DNA of 64,000 nucleotides from Planococcus liqunii. Lineage in GTDB: Bacteria > Bacillota > Bacilli > Bacillales_A > Planococcaceae. Position 1 is the first letter of the stretch; each line of letters begins with the position of its first letter. A program made the position numbers and the translations under genes. Under the pieces are notes generated by a model. It worked only from the letters and a program-made list of their open reading frames with translations. It was not told the origin of the DNA and searched no databases. Positions 54,396 through 63,242 of this stretch are shown here, piece by piece. Location of the stretch: positions 2,790,001 through 2,854,000 of the forward strand of contig NZ_CP129238.1 in the NCBI RefSeq assembly GCF_030413595.1, given 5' to 3'.

Positions 54396-55394
54396 TTATT
54401 TTTTTGGCGCCAGCTCTACCGCCTGGCGAAGTGCCTCCACTAAACTTTTTTCATCTGCTTTTCCGGTCCCAGCAATGTCGAATGCTGTTCCGTGATCGAC
54501 GCTGGTCCGGATAATCGGCAGGCCTACGGTGATATTAACTCCCGCTTCAAGCCCCAGCACTTTAACGGGTGCATGGCCCTGGTCATGATACATCGCAACA
54601 ACAATATCAAAATCTCCGCGGACCGTACGGAAAAACAGCGTATCAGCAGGCAGCGGCCCTTGGACATCAATGCCTGCCGCTTTCGCTTTTTCTACTGCCG
54701 GAATCACTTTTTCTTCTTCTTCACCATACCCGAACAAACCGTTTTCCCCTGCATGCGGATTGATTCCGCACACGGCGATTTTCGGGTTTTCAATTCCCGC
54801 TTTCGTCAAGGTGTCATGGGCCAATTGAATAACGTGCAGGACCCGTTCCGGTGTAATCATGTTGATGGCATCTATAATACCGACATGCGTCGTTACATGG
54901 ATCACTTTTAAATTCGGTGCAGACAGCATCATGGAGAAATCTTTAGTGCCGGTCAACTCAGCCAAAATTTCCGTATGCCCGGGATACATATGGCCGCCTT
55001 TTTGAAGGGCTTCTTTATTCAATGGTGCTGTACAAATGGCATCGATTTCCTTCGCATTTGCTAGGCTAATCGCTTTTGCCAGGTATTGAAAAGCTGCGTT
55101 TCCCGCTTCTGGCGACACTTGGCCAACCGGCAAATCTTCAGAAAGCAAATTTAAATCCAGGCAATCGATGGCCTCTCTTTCAAATTTCGCTTCTGAAGGC
55201 TGGCTGATGCGGTTGATGGATTTTGTGCTTCCTGTAAATCCTTTTGCCCGTTCCAGTATGGACGCATCGCCAATGACAAACGCCCGGCTTGATTCGTGTA
55301 CAATGTCATGTTCAAAGCTCTTCAGTATAATTTCAGGCCCAACGCCTGCTGCGTCTCCCATCGTAATTCCGATAATCGGTTTAATTGTTTGCAT
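54396..55394 (-). CDS. pdxA2: PdxA2-type 4-phospho-erythronate/threonate dehydrogenase
   Basis: A 332-residue member of the PdxA family: GDAAGVGPEI at the N-terminus, metal ligands in GGHMYPGHTEILAELTG and VTTHVGI, and MYHDQGHAPVKVLG. PdxA2 enzymes oxidise and decarboxylate 4-phospho-D-threonate or -erythronate to dihydroxyacetone phosphate. Pairing with a DUF1537 kinase (14-base overlap) and a sugar-acid permease marks it as the catabolic type, not pyridoxine synthesis. AAAGGAG site before the ATG. Confidence 0.88.
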   Translation of the reverse strand: MQTIKPIIGITMGDAAGVGPEIILKSFEHDIVHESSRAFVIGDASILERAKGFTGSTKSINRISQPSEAKFEREAIDCLDLNLLSEDLPVGQVSPEAGNAAFQYLAKAISLANAKEIDAICTAPLNKEALQKGGHMYPGHTEILAELTGTKDFSMMLSAPNLKVIHVTTHVGIIDAINMITPERVLHVIQLAHDTLTKAGIENPKIAVCGINPHAGENGLFGYGEEEEKVIPAVEKAKAAGIDVQGPLPADTLFFRTVRGDFDIVVAMYHDQGHAPVKVLGLEAGVNITVGLPIIRTSVDHGTAFDIAGTGKADEKSLVEALRQAVELAPKK

Positions 55395-56679
55395 GCAGTC
55401 CAGCTCCTTTTAAATAATTCACAGCGTTAACCAACGAATCCGGGTTGCCGAAACCGCCAGCTTTTGTCACAGCCATCATTTCTTTGCCATTCCATGTTAC
55501 CATACCAAGCGGCATGCCCGGCTCCACTTCAAAAAGCAATTCCATATCCAGAATGCCAAGAATGCTGCAAATATCTTTTGCCGTATCGCCGCCAGTCATA
55601 ATAAGCGCATCAATATCGGCCGCTTCCAGTGCAGCCTGTACCAGATGCCCGAGCCCTTCCGAGATGCCTTTGCCTGTCCGGTTTGGTGTCCATCCATTCT
55701 CCGCTGCCCATAGGCGAACCTTTTCCCGGTTCTGTTGCGTGCCGGCGACATAGAGTGCCGCACTGTCCCAGCTGTCGGATTTCATCAAAACTGAAAGTTC
55801 TTTTGCAGCCTGTGCCGGGTCCTTCAGCAATTGGAGCGGATCGATTTCAATTACTTTTGTTGCCTTTCTCATTTTCAATTTCTGCAGCTGTTCCAAGGTT
55901 TTGGAAGATAAGCTGCCCGATACTACCAATACTTTTTCTGCAGGTCTTTGCAGCGACTGTATAGGAGGGCTGCTTTTGGAGTGTTGGGTATATAAATGAT
56001 GGATCAACCCAGCAGACCCTGCCCAGCCGACAGCCAAGTCCAATTTGGAACCAAGCGCTGCCAGCTCGCGAAAATCCGCTTCTTCCGTTGCATCGCAGAC
56101 AACCCAGCGCACCCCGGCTTGCACTTGTTCACGCACCCATGATTCGGGGCTGTCAGAAAAGAGCAGGCCACGAGTCAAAACCGCCGTTTTCATCTGTCCA
56201 CTCTCCAACAAATCGGGAATATAGCTGTGCGGGACCGGTGTTTTCGGATCCTGGCCAAATTCGGTTTCTGCAACCGGAATTCCATTGACGTACAAAATTC
56301 CGTTTTCGACAGTTCTCCCCATATCCGGAAAAGCCGGCGCAATGAAAAGAATATCCACCGCTGCAGCCTCCTGCATTGCCTTTAATTCTGCCGGTACGCT
56401 GCCTCGCATCGTGGAATCCACTTTTTTATAAAATTTTTTTACACCCCGCTTTTTTAAACGGGTTACTTCCTGCCAAACGGCTCGGTAAGCATCTTCCGCT
56501 CCCATAGCCCGGCTGTCGGTATCGACAATCCATACGTCTATTTCAGAATCGCCTCTATGCTGCAGGTCGTCCGTTTCGGCAATTATGACTTTTGACTTCA
56601 AGCCTTTCTGCGCAAGCCTGACGCCGCTGTCGTTCGCTCCTGTAAAATCATCCGAAATGATGCCAATTTGAGCTGTCAT
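55381..56679 (-). CDS. Four-carbon acid sugar kinase (DUF1537 family)
   Basis: A 432-residue two-domain kinase. The N-terminal domain starts IGIISDDFTGANDSGVRLAQKG, with KKVDSTMRGSVPAEL further on; the C-terminal nucleotide domain has ALIMTGGDTAKDICSILG and GGFGNPDSLVNAV. Family members (DtnK/OtnK) phosphorylate D-threonate, D-erythronate or 3-oxo-tetronates. With PdxA2 next to it, D-threonate or D-erythronate is the best guess. ATG 56679 has AAGGAG at 9 bases. Confidence 0.88.
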   Translation of the reverse strand: MTAQIGIISDDFTGANDSGVRLAQKGLKSKVIIAETDDLQHRGDSEIDVWIVDTDSRAMGAEDAYRAVWQEVTRLKKRGVKKFYKKVDSTMRGSVPAELKAMQEAAAVDILFIAPAFPDMGRTVENGILYVNGIPVAETEFGQDPKTPVPHSYIPDLLESGQMKTAVLTRGLLFSDSPESWVREQVQAGVRWVVCDATEEADFRELAALGSKLDLAVGWAGSAGLIHHLYTQHSKSSPPIQSLQRPAEKVLVVSGSLSSKTLEQLQKLKMRKATKVIEIDPLQLLKDPAQAAKELSVLMKSDSWDSAALYVAGTQQNREKVRLWAAENGWTPNRTGKGISEGLGHLVQAALEAADIDALIMTGGDTAKDICSILGILDMELLFEVEPGMPLGMVTWNGKEMMAVTKAGGFGNPDSLVNAVNYLKGAGLHANN

Positions 56680-56692
56680 TGTCTGCACTCCT

Positions 56693-57685
56693 TCAAGCAC
56701 CTTTTTTGATCAAGGCTCCATTATCAAACATAAATCCTTTTCGTTCTAACCGTTTTACTAAAAACGCAATGTACAAAGGCAGCAGAATCGCCGTTGTAAC
56801 AGTTGAAGCGGCCACTTGCACCGTTGCGATATCCACCATTGAGACAAAACTGGCGTTGGCAGCTGCAATGGCTGCCGGCGTCGCTACTGCATTTCCAGCA
56901 GTCGAACCTTCTGCAGCGCCCACAATCGGATTCCATTTCAGCGCTTTGAAAATCATATATCCTGCTGTTCCCGTAATGAAAACCGTCATTAATCCAAGGG
57001 CAATTCCGCCAAGCCCGCCTTCAATGATGGCTTGGAAATCAATGCCCATCCCAAGTGCAAAAGCAAAGAACGGAATGAGCATGGCGCTTCCCTGATCAAG
57101 GAATGAACGCATGTCTTCGTCCAAGTTCCCTAAAATCATACCGATAATGATGGGCAGCAATACCGCGATAAACGTGATTGGCGAAAACAGCCCTTCAACG
57201 AATCCCATCGTTCCGAAAATAACCAATGCTACCATCGTTAAAAAAGGCCCGTCATTTAAAGCTAATAATGAATAAGCAGCCCGATCGTCCTTTCCACCGT
57301 ACTGGCCGACCAGCGCCATGTATAAGCCGCCGTTGCTGTTCGTCATTGCGGCGATAACTGCAATCGGAGCAATTCCGAGCCACAAGCCGTTGTCACCGGC
57401 AAAGAGATAGGCAATCAGGCCGACTGCCGCTCCAACTACCCACTTTGTCGTCAATAGGGTTGCACCTTTCGCCAATGACACGCCAAACATTTTTACATTG
57501 ATCTGCGCTCCGGTGCAGAGCAGGAATAGCGCGATTAGCGCATTGGCGCTATCGACAAACAACGCTTCTGTAAATCCGCCGATTCTTAACAAATCCGGTG
57601 CCAAGGTATTGATTGTTGCAGCCAAAAGCAAAGGGACAACCATCATTCCTCCAGGAATGCGTTCCAGGGTCTTTTTGATTTTCAT
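56693..57685 (-). CDS. KdgT-family sugar-acid permease
   Basis: A 330-residue membrane protein with about ten hydrophobic segments and the 2-keto-3-deoxygluconate permease pattern: RIPGGMMVVPLLLAATINTLAPDLLRIGGFTEALF-like start, LFLLCTGAQINVKMFG and AAEGSTAGNAVATPAAIA. Such carriers import sugar acids with protons. First gene of the operon, downstream of a sigma-A promoter and a cre site; probably brings in the C4 acid. RBS GAGGGAAAG. Confidence 0.9.
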   Translation of the reverse strand: MKIKKTLERIPGGMMVVPLLLAATINTLAPDLLRIGGFTEALFVDSANALIALFLLCTGAQINVKMFGVSLAKGATLLTTKWVVGAAVGLIAYLFAGDNGLWLGIAPIAVIAAMTNSNGGLYMALVGQYGGKDDRAAYSLLALNDGPFLTMVALVIFGTMGFVEGLFSPITFIAVLLPIIIGMILGNLDEDMRSFLDQGSAMLIPFFAFALGMGIDFQAIIEGGLGGIALGLMTVFITGTAGYMIFKALKWNPIVGAAEGSTAGNAVATPAAIAAANASFVSMVDIATVQVAASTVTTAILLPLYIAFLVKRLERKGFMFDNGALIKKGA

Positions 57686-57733
57686 TTTCTTTCCCTCTTT
57701 TCCTCTGAAATTAAATTGATTGAATTTTTAATA

Positions 57734-57747
57734 AGAAAACGCTTTCA
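57734..57747. promoter_or_regulatory. cre (CcpA-binding) site
   Basis: AGAAAACGCTTTCA (TGAAAGCGTTTTCT on the operon strand) fits the catabolite-responsive element. It lies just downstream of the -10, so CcpA would block transcription when preferred sugars are present. Confidence 0.8.
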
Positions 57748-57752
57748 ATAAC

Positions 57753-57781
57753 ACTATAAAAAGTTCTGTATAAAAAAGCAA
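57753..57781 (-). promoter_or_regulatory. Sigma-A promoter of the C4 sugar-acid operon
   Basis: Minus strand: TTGCTT (57776-57781), spacer of 17, TATAGT (57753-57758). No -24/-12 sigma-54 element was found in the gap. Confidence 0.7.
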
Positions 57782-57849
57782 CGATATATTTTGTTTTTTA
57801 CTAAAAAATATCAAATAGTTTAATATTGCAACACTTCAATGCAAAGAAA

Positions 57850-57880
57850 TGGCGCAAACTTATTCTTTAAGTTTGCGCCA
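57850..57880 (-). terminator. Hairpin overlapping the end of the PrpR-like gene
   Basis: TGGCGCAAACTTA and its exact complement; the stem includes the last codons and stop of the regulator gene and is followed by TTTCTTT on the minus strand. Confidence 0.75.
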
Positions 57881-59572
57881 TAAAGTGGCCCGGTTTATGC
57901 CTAAGCGTTTAGCTGCTTTTGTTTGATTGAAACCCTCTTCATGCAGCACTTGTTCTATTATTTTCCGCTCTATTTCTTTTAGTGTTGGTTCTCCTTCAAA
58001 GAAGAGCTCTTTGGATTTTTGTTGAGTTAGAGCAGATGACGGATTTTTCAGCACCGTGCCTTTTTCGATAACATATTCTTTTTCTGCCAGAGCCAGCTTC
58101 TTGATATAGGCTTTCAGCTCGTTGACATCGCCATTCCAATGGTTCTTTTTCAATTCCTCCATTGCATCATCACGGACTTTAATCGGCTGTGTGCCTAGTG
58201 TCTGGTGAAATTCCGTTAGAAATTGGTGAACCAACAGTTCGAAATCGCCTTGCCGGTCCGTTAAACTTGGCAGTATAATCCGCACCGCTTCTTGCATCCC
58301 TAGAGAATCGATCAGATTCGGAGGCATTTCTTCTGCAGCCAAGATCACTTGAGTATTTTGGGCAGCCAAAACAGCAAATTGCTCTTTTATTTCCCGGACA
58401 GAAGCGTTAAGCGGAGCATTGGATACCGTTACTAATAAAGTGGTTACCTTTAAGGCGTGCAGCTCGCTAAACGATTTTTTCAACTCTTCGATAGGCAGAA
58501 CAGCAAAATATCCTTGCTTCTGGTGGTAGGCATGCACATAACGGGCCAATGTTTCCTTCCCGCTTCCTGGTCCTCCTTCCAAGATAATAGGCGCTGTTGC
58601 CAGAAATGGCTCTTCAAGTAAGTGCCTAATGCTCTTCATGGCAGCACTTTCTGCAGCTAGTGGAGGAAGCTGGTGAATTTTCTCGGCCACCCCTCCATTC
58701 AATTCATGGGTGGAAGTGGACAACCGCTTGAAAAAGAAAGAAAAAAGAGTGGAGCTTCGGTCTTGCCATAAAGTTGCCCGAATACTGAAGGGGCGTTCCA
58801 CTTCGGTAAAGATTTTCAAAACCGGTAAATCCGAATCTTTTATTTGCTGGATCAGGGCTTTGATTTCATTTGAAGTCAACGGCAGGCGTTCAATAGAACT
58901 CCAGTTTTCATATAAAACTTTTCCGGTTTCTGTCGCTACGAAGAAATCCTGTTCCCGTTCAGTCAGCAAATGTTTAAATATGCGAAGCAACTGCTGATTT
59001 TTCTGCTGGGATTTGTATAGCCGCCGGGCTTCTTCAAGCGATTGGAGAATCGACTCACGGCCCGATTGGATCAAAAGCCCGTTCATTCCAAGTTGCTGGG
59101 CTGCATTGACCGTTACGACATCCCCAAGAATCCGGGTATATCCTTCAGCTTTCAGACCGTTTAATATAGGTTCTACATCCGAAGCTTCTTCCAAGGTTAC
59201 CACCTTCAGATCAATTTCAAGCAAGCTGACGATGGAGGCAGCTCCGATAGTGATATTCGAAAAACCGACGAGTGCCTTTTTCTCCCCTAGATGGCCGCTC
59301 GCAAGCATGATAGACCGCAGCAAATCGTATCCGGACATATGGACATCGATGACCGGCAGCATTACGGCATCCCGTATTAATTTTGCTGTTCCGCCACGAC
59401 TGATAAGTACATCCACCCCCTGCTGTTCCAGTTCTTTCGCCAAGGCCACCCCTTTTTCCAGGTTCCCCGTCACGGCAGTAATCAGTAAATCGTTCTGTCC
59501 CTTCTTCAGTTCCTCTATTACTGGAACCATCGCATCATATGGCGAAATAAAGCCTATGCTGATTTTTTTCAT
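57860..59572 (-). CDS. PrpR-N-domain regulator with reduced AAA+ domain and Fis-type HTH
   Basis: A 570-residue regulator. The N-terminal 170 residues match the PrpR/propionate-activator sensor (IGFISPYDAMVPVIEELKKG, LISRGGTAKLI, VIDVHMSGYDLLR). A PAS-like part (about 195-290) follows, then an AAA+-derived region (about 315-490) with Walker A GGPGSGKE. The GAFTGA loop needed to contact sigma-54 and a clear Walker B DE are missing. The C-terminus is a Fis HTH (EQVLHEEGFNQTKAAKRLGINRATLWRKL). It lies upstream of the C4 sugar-acid operon, whose promoter is sigma-A type, and presumably senses the acid. Confidence 0.87.
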   Translation of the reverse strand: MKKISIGFISPYDAMVPVIEELKKGQNDLLITAVTGNLEKGVALAKELEQQGVDVLISRGGTAKLIRDAVMLPVIDVHMSGYDLLRSIMLASGHLGEKKALVGFSNITIGAASIVSLLEIDLKVVTLEEASDVEPILNGLKAEGYTRILGDVVTVNAAQQLGMNGLLIQSGRESILQSLEEARRLYKSQQKNQQLLRIFKHLLTEREQDFFVATETGKVLYENWSSIERLPLTSNEIKALIQQIKDSDLPVLKIFTEVERPFSIRATLWQDRSSTLFSFFFKRLSTSTHELNGGVAEKIHQLPPLAAESAAMKSIRHLLEEPFLATAPIILEGGPGSGKETLARYVHAYHQKQGYFAVLPIEELKKSFSELHALKVTTLLVTVSNAPLNASVREIKEQFAVLAAQNTQVILAAEEMPPNLIDSLGMQEAVRIILPSLTDRQGDFELLVHQFLTEFHQTLGTQPIKVRDDAMEELKKNHWNGDVNELKAYIKKLALAEKEYVIEKGTVLKNPSSALTQQKSKELFFEGEPTLKEIERKIIEQVLHEEGFNQTKAAKRLGINRATLWRKLKE

Positions 59573-59696
59573 TACGACAGTCCTCCTTATCTGCAGCTAT
59601 CTATTGCCATTATAGCAACCATCGAAAGAGCTTAACAAAAAGCAAACCCTTCCGGTGCGTTAATACAGTCAAAAGAATTTCGGCTCGATCTGTTCT

Positions 59697-61376
59697 TTAG
59701 CCTGGTGTTTTTACTTTCGATCCATTGATTTTAAGATAATTTTTTCCGGCTTTTTTCACTTCATATAACGCGCGGTCTGCATTTTTAAAAAGACTAGAAG
59801 AGTCGACGCCTTCAAATGGCGCTAGCGCAGCGCCCATACTTGCTGCCACCTTTAAATTTATCCCTTGAACAAACCATGGCCTTTCCAATGCTTCATGGAT
59901 TTTATCGGCAGCCAATCGAACTTTTTCTTCAGTGTTGGCATCGAATAGCAGGATAACGAATTCATCTCCTCCTAAGCGTGCAGCGATATCCGATTTGCCA
60001 ATCGCATTAGTCAGTCGTTTACTGAATTCCAAAATTACAGCATCCCCGGTTTCATGGCCCCACTCGTCATTGATTTTTTTGAAATCGTCCATATCCAGCA
60101 CCATAAGGGCAAAAACGGTTCCGGCCTCTATTTCCGCTGTCAGCCGCTCCGAAAGCATTCTCCGGTTGGGAAGACCTGTTAAAGAATCATGATAGGCATA
60201 ATACTCAAGTTCTCTTTCACGCTGCCTTTGCTGGGTAACATCCCGCAAAATAAGAACTTTATGGATAAATTGATTTTGATCATCAAAAACGGGAGTGCCG
60301 TGCAATTCCGACCAAATCCAGCCTTTCGTTTGATGAAGGATGCGCAATCGTAATTTGCATGACTTCCCGCTTAACATCGACTGTTCGAATGCCTCTTCCA
60401 GCTTTACCAAATCATTCGGATGGATAAACGACAAGGGCCGCATGCGGATTGCTTCATCTGGAAGAACGCCGTAAACCGTCTGGCATGAAGGTGAAACATA
60501 TAGGCATTCGCCTAATTCATTAAGCAGAACGATTACATCTTGGGCATTTTCTGCAATAATGCGGAACCGTTCTTCACTGCCGGCATACTTGCTCGCTAAT
60601 TTATCCAGCTCAGTCATGTCTTTCAAAATCGCATAATAGCCGGTAGTTTTCCCATCGATCTCAATTGCAATCATTTTCATCAAACAGCCGATTTGCTTGC
60701 CCGACACATGCACCAAATGAATGCGAAAATCTTCCGGCGCATCGCTACTTGCTTGCTCTAAATAATCGTGCACTTGGGTCCGGTTATCAACAACCAAGTA
60801 ATCCGCTAAATTCTTCCCAATCAAATCGCTCATTTTATAGCCGCTTATTTTTTCAACAGCAAGGTTGCCAGTTCGGATTTGCCCTGCCATGTCGATGGTG
60901 AAAATTGCATCACCGTTCTTTTCAAATAGTGAACGATACCGGGAAGTCCCTTCTTCGAGCTGCTTCCAGGCTTTATTTTTTTCCGCTTCTTCCATCTTCT
61001 CTTTTGTAATATCTTTTACGACGCTGACAATATACGTATATTTCTTTGCTTCATTTACAATAGCGGTCATCCGTGTGGAACACCATCGCCTTTCTCCACC
61101 CGCTGTATAATAATCGTCTTTAAAGCAAACAGCTTCTCCGCTCTCTAAAGCTTTGGCATAAAGTGTTTTTAAATGAGCAGCTTTTTCCTCACTATGTACT
61201 TCACGCAAGGTTTTCCCTAATGCGTTTTCATTCAGCCCTGTATTTTCCATGGCAGTTTTGCTAATAAATTCGTAAGTGATAGAGGCCATATTGTTCATTT
61301 TTACAATAAACACCATTTCTTGTATGCCATCCATCAATATTTGGGCAAAAGGAATCGCTTCAAAATCTGCATTCAT
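59697..61376 (-). CDS. PAS-GGDEF diguanylate cyclase
   Basis: A 559-residue cytosolic protein with three PAS domains (about 10-130, 145-260 and 268-385) and a C-terminal GGDEF domain (about 395-550). The active-site motif RLGGDEFVILLFD is intact, so it should make cyclic di-GMP from GTP. The RxxD inhibitory site before GGDEF is not present (KSD instead). No EAL domain or membrane helix. CAGGAGG precedes the ATG. Monocistronic; signal unknown. Confidence 0.93.
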   Translation of the reverse strand: MNADFEAIPFAQILMDGIQEMVFIVKMNNMASITYEFISKTAMENTGLNENALGKTLREVHSEEKAAHLKTLYAKALESGEAVCFKDDYYTAGGERRWCSTRMTAIVNEAKKYTYIVSVVKDITKEKMEEAEKNKAWKQLEEGTSRYRSLFEKNGDAIFTIDMAGQIRTGNLAVEKISGYKMSDLIGKNLADYLVVDNRTQVHDYLEQASSDAPEDFRIHLVHVSGKQIGCLMKMIAIEIDGKTTGYYAILKDMTELDKLASKYAGSEERFRIIAENAQDVIVLLNELGECLYVSPSCQTVYGVLPDEAIRMRPLSFIHPNDLVKLEEAFEQSMLSGKSCKLRLRILHQTKGWIWSELHGTPVFDDQNQFIHKVLILRDVTQQRQRERELEYYAYHDSLTGLPNRRMLSERLTAEIEAGTVFALMVLDMDDFKKINDEWGHETGDAVILEFSKRLTNAIGKSDIAARLGGDEFVILLFDANTEEKVRLAADKIHEALERPWFVQGINLKVAASMGAALAPFEGVDSSSLFKNADRALYEVKKAGKNYLKINGSKVKTPG

Positions 61377-61645
61377 ACTAACTGCCTCCTGTTGTTTTAA
61401 TTAAAATAGAAGTTGATTTGGCAATCTACAATCTATATTCAATATTTCAACATTTATTTTTTATTACATAATACCCTAGTAAATAATATACACTTATTTT
61501 CCTTTTAAAAGGAAAAATATAAATTTTAATTTGCCAACTTCGTTGATTATAGAGAAAGCAGTGAAGCGAATTTCTTTTCCAAAGCTCTCTTTCTGTTAAG
61601 GCATGTATTCCTTCTATATAATGAAATTAAAAAGAGGTGGCATTC

Positions 61646-62404
61646 ATGTGCTTGATTAATTTTCAATACAAAGACCATCCGAAATACAAATTGGTTATAG
61701 CAGCCAACCGGGATGAATTTTACCAGCGTCCCACTGCACCTGCCCAGTTCTGGGAAGACGAACCTGGCATACTTGCCGGGCGCGACCTGATGCAAATGGG
61801 AACATGGCTGGGCGTTGCAAAAAATGGCCGGATTGCTGCTCTGACGAATTTCCGTGATCCGTCCTTGCCGGAAGCCAATAAAATCTCGCGCGGCGCCATT
61901 GTCCGGGACTTTTTATCGACCGGCGTCGAGGCTCAACAGTTTCTTGAATCCCTTAGCCCCGAAGATTATACAGGGTTTAATATTATCGCAGGAGATGCGG
62001 ATCACTTGTATTATTACAATAACATTGAAAACCATTTGACCGAAGTTGAACCCGGCCTTCACGGACTCAGCAACCACTTGCTCGATACGCCCTGGCCAAA
62101 AGTCATTAAAGGCAAAAACTATTTGGAACGGTACTTATCCGAACAAGAGCGTGTTGATCCAGAAGACTTATTCCGCTTTCTGGCTGACAGCGAACAAGCG
62201 CCCGATTCCACATTGCCCCAGACAGGCGTCGGTCTTGAATTCGAACGAATGCTGTCTTCGATGTTCATCAAAACACCTGAATACGGAACCCGTTCAGCGA
62301 CTGTTGTCCTCATCGACCAAGACGACCATGTGACATTTGCTGAAAGGATATACGAAAAAGGGGAATTCAAAGAGCAGAACGTATTTGAGTTTGATATCGA
62401 ATAA
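61646..62404 (+). CDS. NRDE/TANGO2-family protein
   Basis: A 252-residue member of the NRDE family: MCLINF start with Cys2, AANRDEFYQRPTAPAQFW, GILAGRDLMQMGTWLGVAKNGRIAALTNFRDP-like core and a TRSATVVLID segment near the end. Eukaryotic TANGO2 has been linked to lipid and heme handling; the bacterial role is unknown. The ATG at 61646 lies 6 bases after AGAGGTGG; the upstream GTG is within that site. Confidence 0.9.
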   Translation: MCLINFQYKDHPKYKLVIAANRDEFYQRPTAPAQFWEDEPGILAGRDLMQMGTWLGVAKNGRIAALTNFRDPSLPEANKISRGAIVRDFLSTGVEAQQFLESLSPEDYTGFNIIAGDADHLYYYNNIENHLTEVEPGLHGLSNHLLDTPWPKVIKGKNYLERYLSEQERVDPEDLFRFLADSEQAPDSTLPQTGVGLEFERMLSSMFIKTPEYGTRSATVVLIDQDDHVTFAERIYEKGEFKEQNVFEFDIE

Positions 62405-62411
62405 AGGTTCA

Positions 62412-62440
62412 AAAAAGCCATTCGCTTTGCGAATGGCTTT
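62412..62440 (+). terminator. Terminator hairpin after the NRDE gene (copy 1)
   Basis: AAAGCCATTCGC TTT GCGAATGGCTTT with A-run upstream. An identical 27-bp copy lies at 63130-63156. Confidence 0.75.
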
Positions 62441-62593
62441 CAGGCTGTCGAGAAACATTCCATTCTCTAAGTCATTTCGCTCCAAGTGGACGCTTTCCGC
62501 GGGCACGGCTTCAGCCGCTTCCTTCGCTGCGCTCCGTCCAGGGTCTTCAGCTCGTGCTGCTCCCGCAGGAAACAAGACTGCGAAGCAGACTTG

Positions 62594-62626
62594 TTTGCGA
62601 CGAAGCTAGCGCAGCGATGCAGGAGC
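62594..62626. repeat. 33-bp dispersed repeat, copy 2
   Basis: Exact reverse complement of 18806-18838. Core GACGAAGCTAGCGCAGCGAT. Confidence 0.85.
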
Positions 62627-62906
62627 ACAATGTTTGCCCTCGCCACTTTCCGCTTCATTCCATTCACTCTTTAAACAAAGAATTGTTTTTATCAGATAGA
62701 GTGAATGAGTATGCGTGCTTTTTATTCACAGTTCACTGTCGATATGAAGCAAACCAGCGGAGAAAACCCTACTGCTCCTGCGCAAGCTCGTCGCAAAGAC
62801 ATTGCTTCGCAAGCTTCAGCCATTGTCTTGCCTGCGGGGCAGCGTAAGCGACGAGACAGCCGAGACCCCGCAAGAAATGATTGGGCTTTGCCCAATCATT
62901 TGCGAC

Positions 62907-63001
62907 GAAGCTAGCGAAGCGATGCAACGCTCTTCCATGTTTCGAAGCTAGCGAAGCGATGCAACGCTCTTCCATGTTTCGAAGCTAGCGAAGCGATGCA
63001 G
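62907..63001. repeat. 37-bp tandem repeat, about 2.5 copies
   Basis: GAAGCTAGCGAAGCGATGCA begins at 62907, 62944 and 62981, exactly 37 bases apart; the first two copies continue with ACGCTCTTCCATGTTTC. The core is related to the 33-bp dispersed repeat. Confidence 0.9.
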
Positions 63002-63129
63002 AAACAGGAGCACAAGGTTTTCGCAGCGGCTGAGGAGGCTTGGCGCTCGCCCGCGGCAAGCGCAGCTGGTTTGTGGAATATTGGAGATATTCTAAGGGGA
63101 ATTTTTTCTATATCTTTCTCAACAAGCAG

Positions 63130-63156
63130 AAAGCCATTCGCTTTGCGAATGGCTTT
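63130..63156. terminator. Terminator-like hairpin (copy 2)
   Basis: Same 27-bp palindromic hairpin as at 62412-62440; T-rich sequence follows on the plus strand only weakly. It may help end the minus-strand SRPBCC gene. Confidence 0.6.
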
Positions 63157-63242
63157 ACATTTACATTATAAAATTATTTGTAAATAGCTTGGCAACCTGC
63201 TTTTTTCTTTGGTTTCCAGCAGCTGTCGAGGCAATCCTGGTG

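Larger units (their letters stand above)
62405..63242. repeat. Gene-free repeat block between duplicated hairpins
   Basis: About 840 bases without a supported gene. From left: hairpin 62412-62440; a GC-rich intergenic unit (about 62486-62580) of the family seen at 52.7-53.1 kb; the 33-bp dispersed repeat (62594-62626); a second GC-rich unit (about 62755-62875); a hairpin ATGATTGGGC TTT GCCCAATCAT (about 62877-62899); a 37-bp tandem repeat (62907-63001); and a hairpin at 63130-63156 identical to the first. Confidence 0.8.

Noticed and set aside
57686..57859. Sigma-54 promoter for the C4 sugar-acid operon
   Set aside because: Expected from the PrpR-like regulator, but no TGGCAC-N5-TTGC element could be found, whereas a good sigma-A promoter is present.
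62486..63000. Short open frames in the second repeat block
   Set aside because: They consist of translated repeat units (same peptide texture in several frames) and have no start signals.
62907..63001. Possible CRISPR array
   Set aside because: The 37-bp units are contiguous tandem copies without unique spacers, and no cas gene is near.
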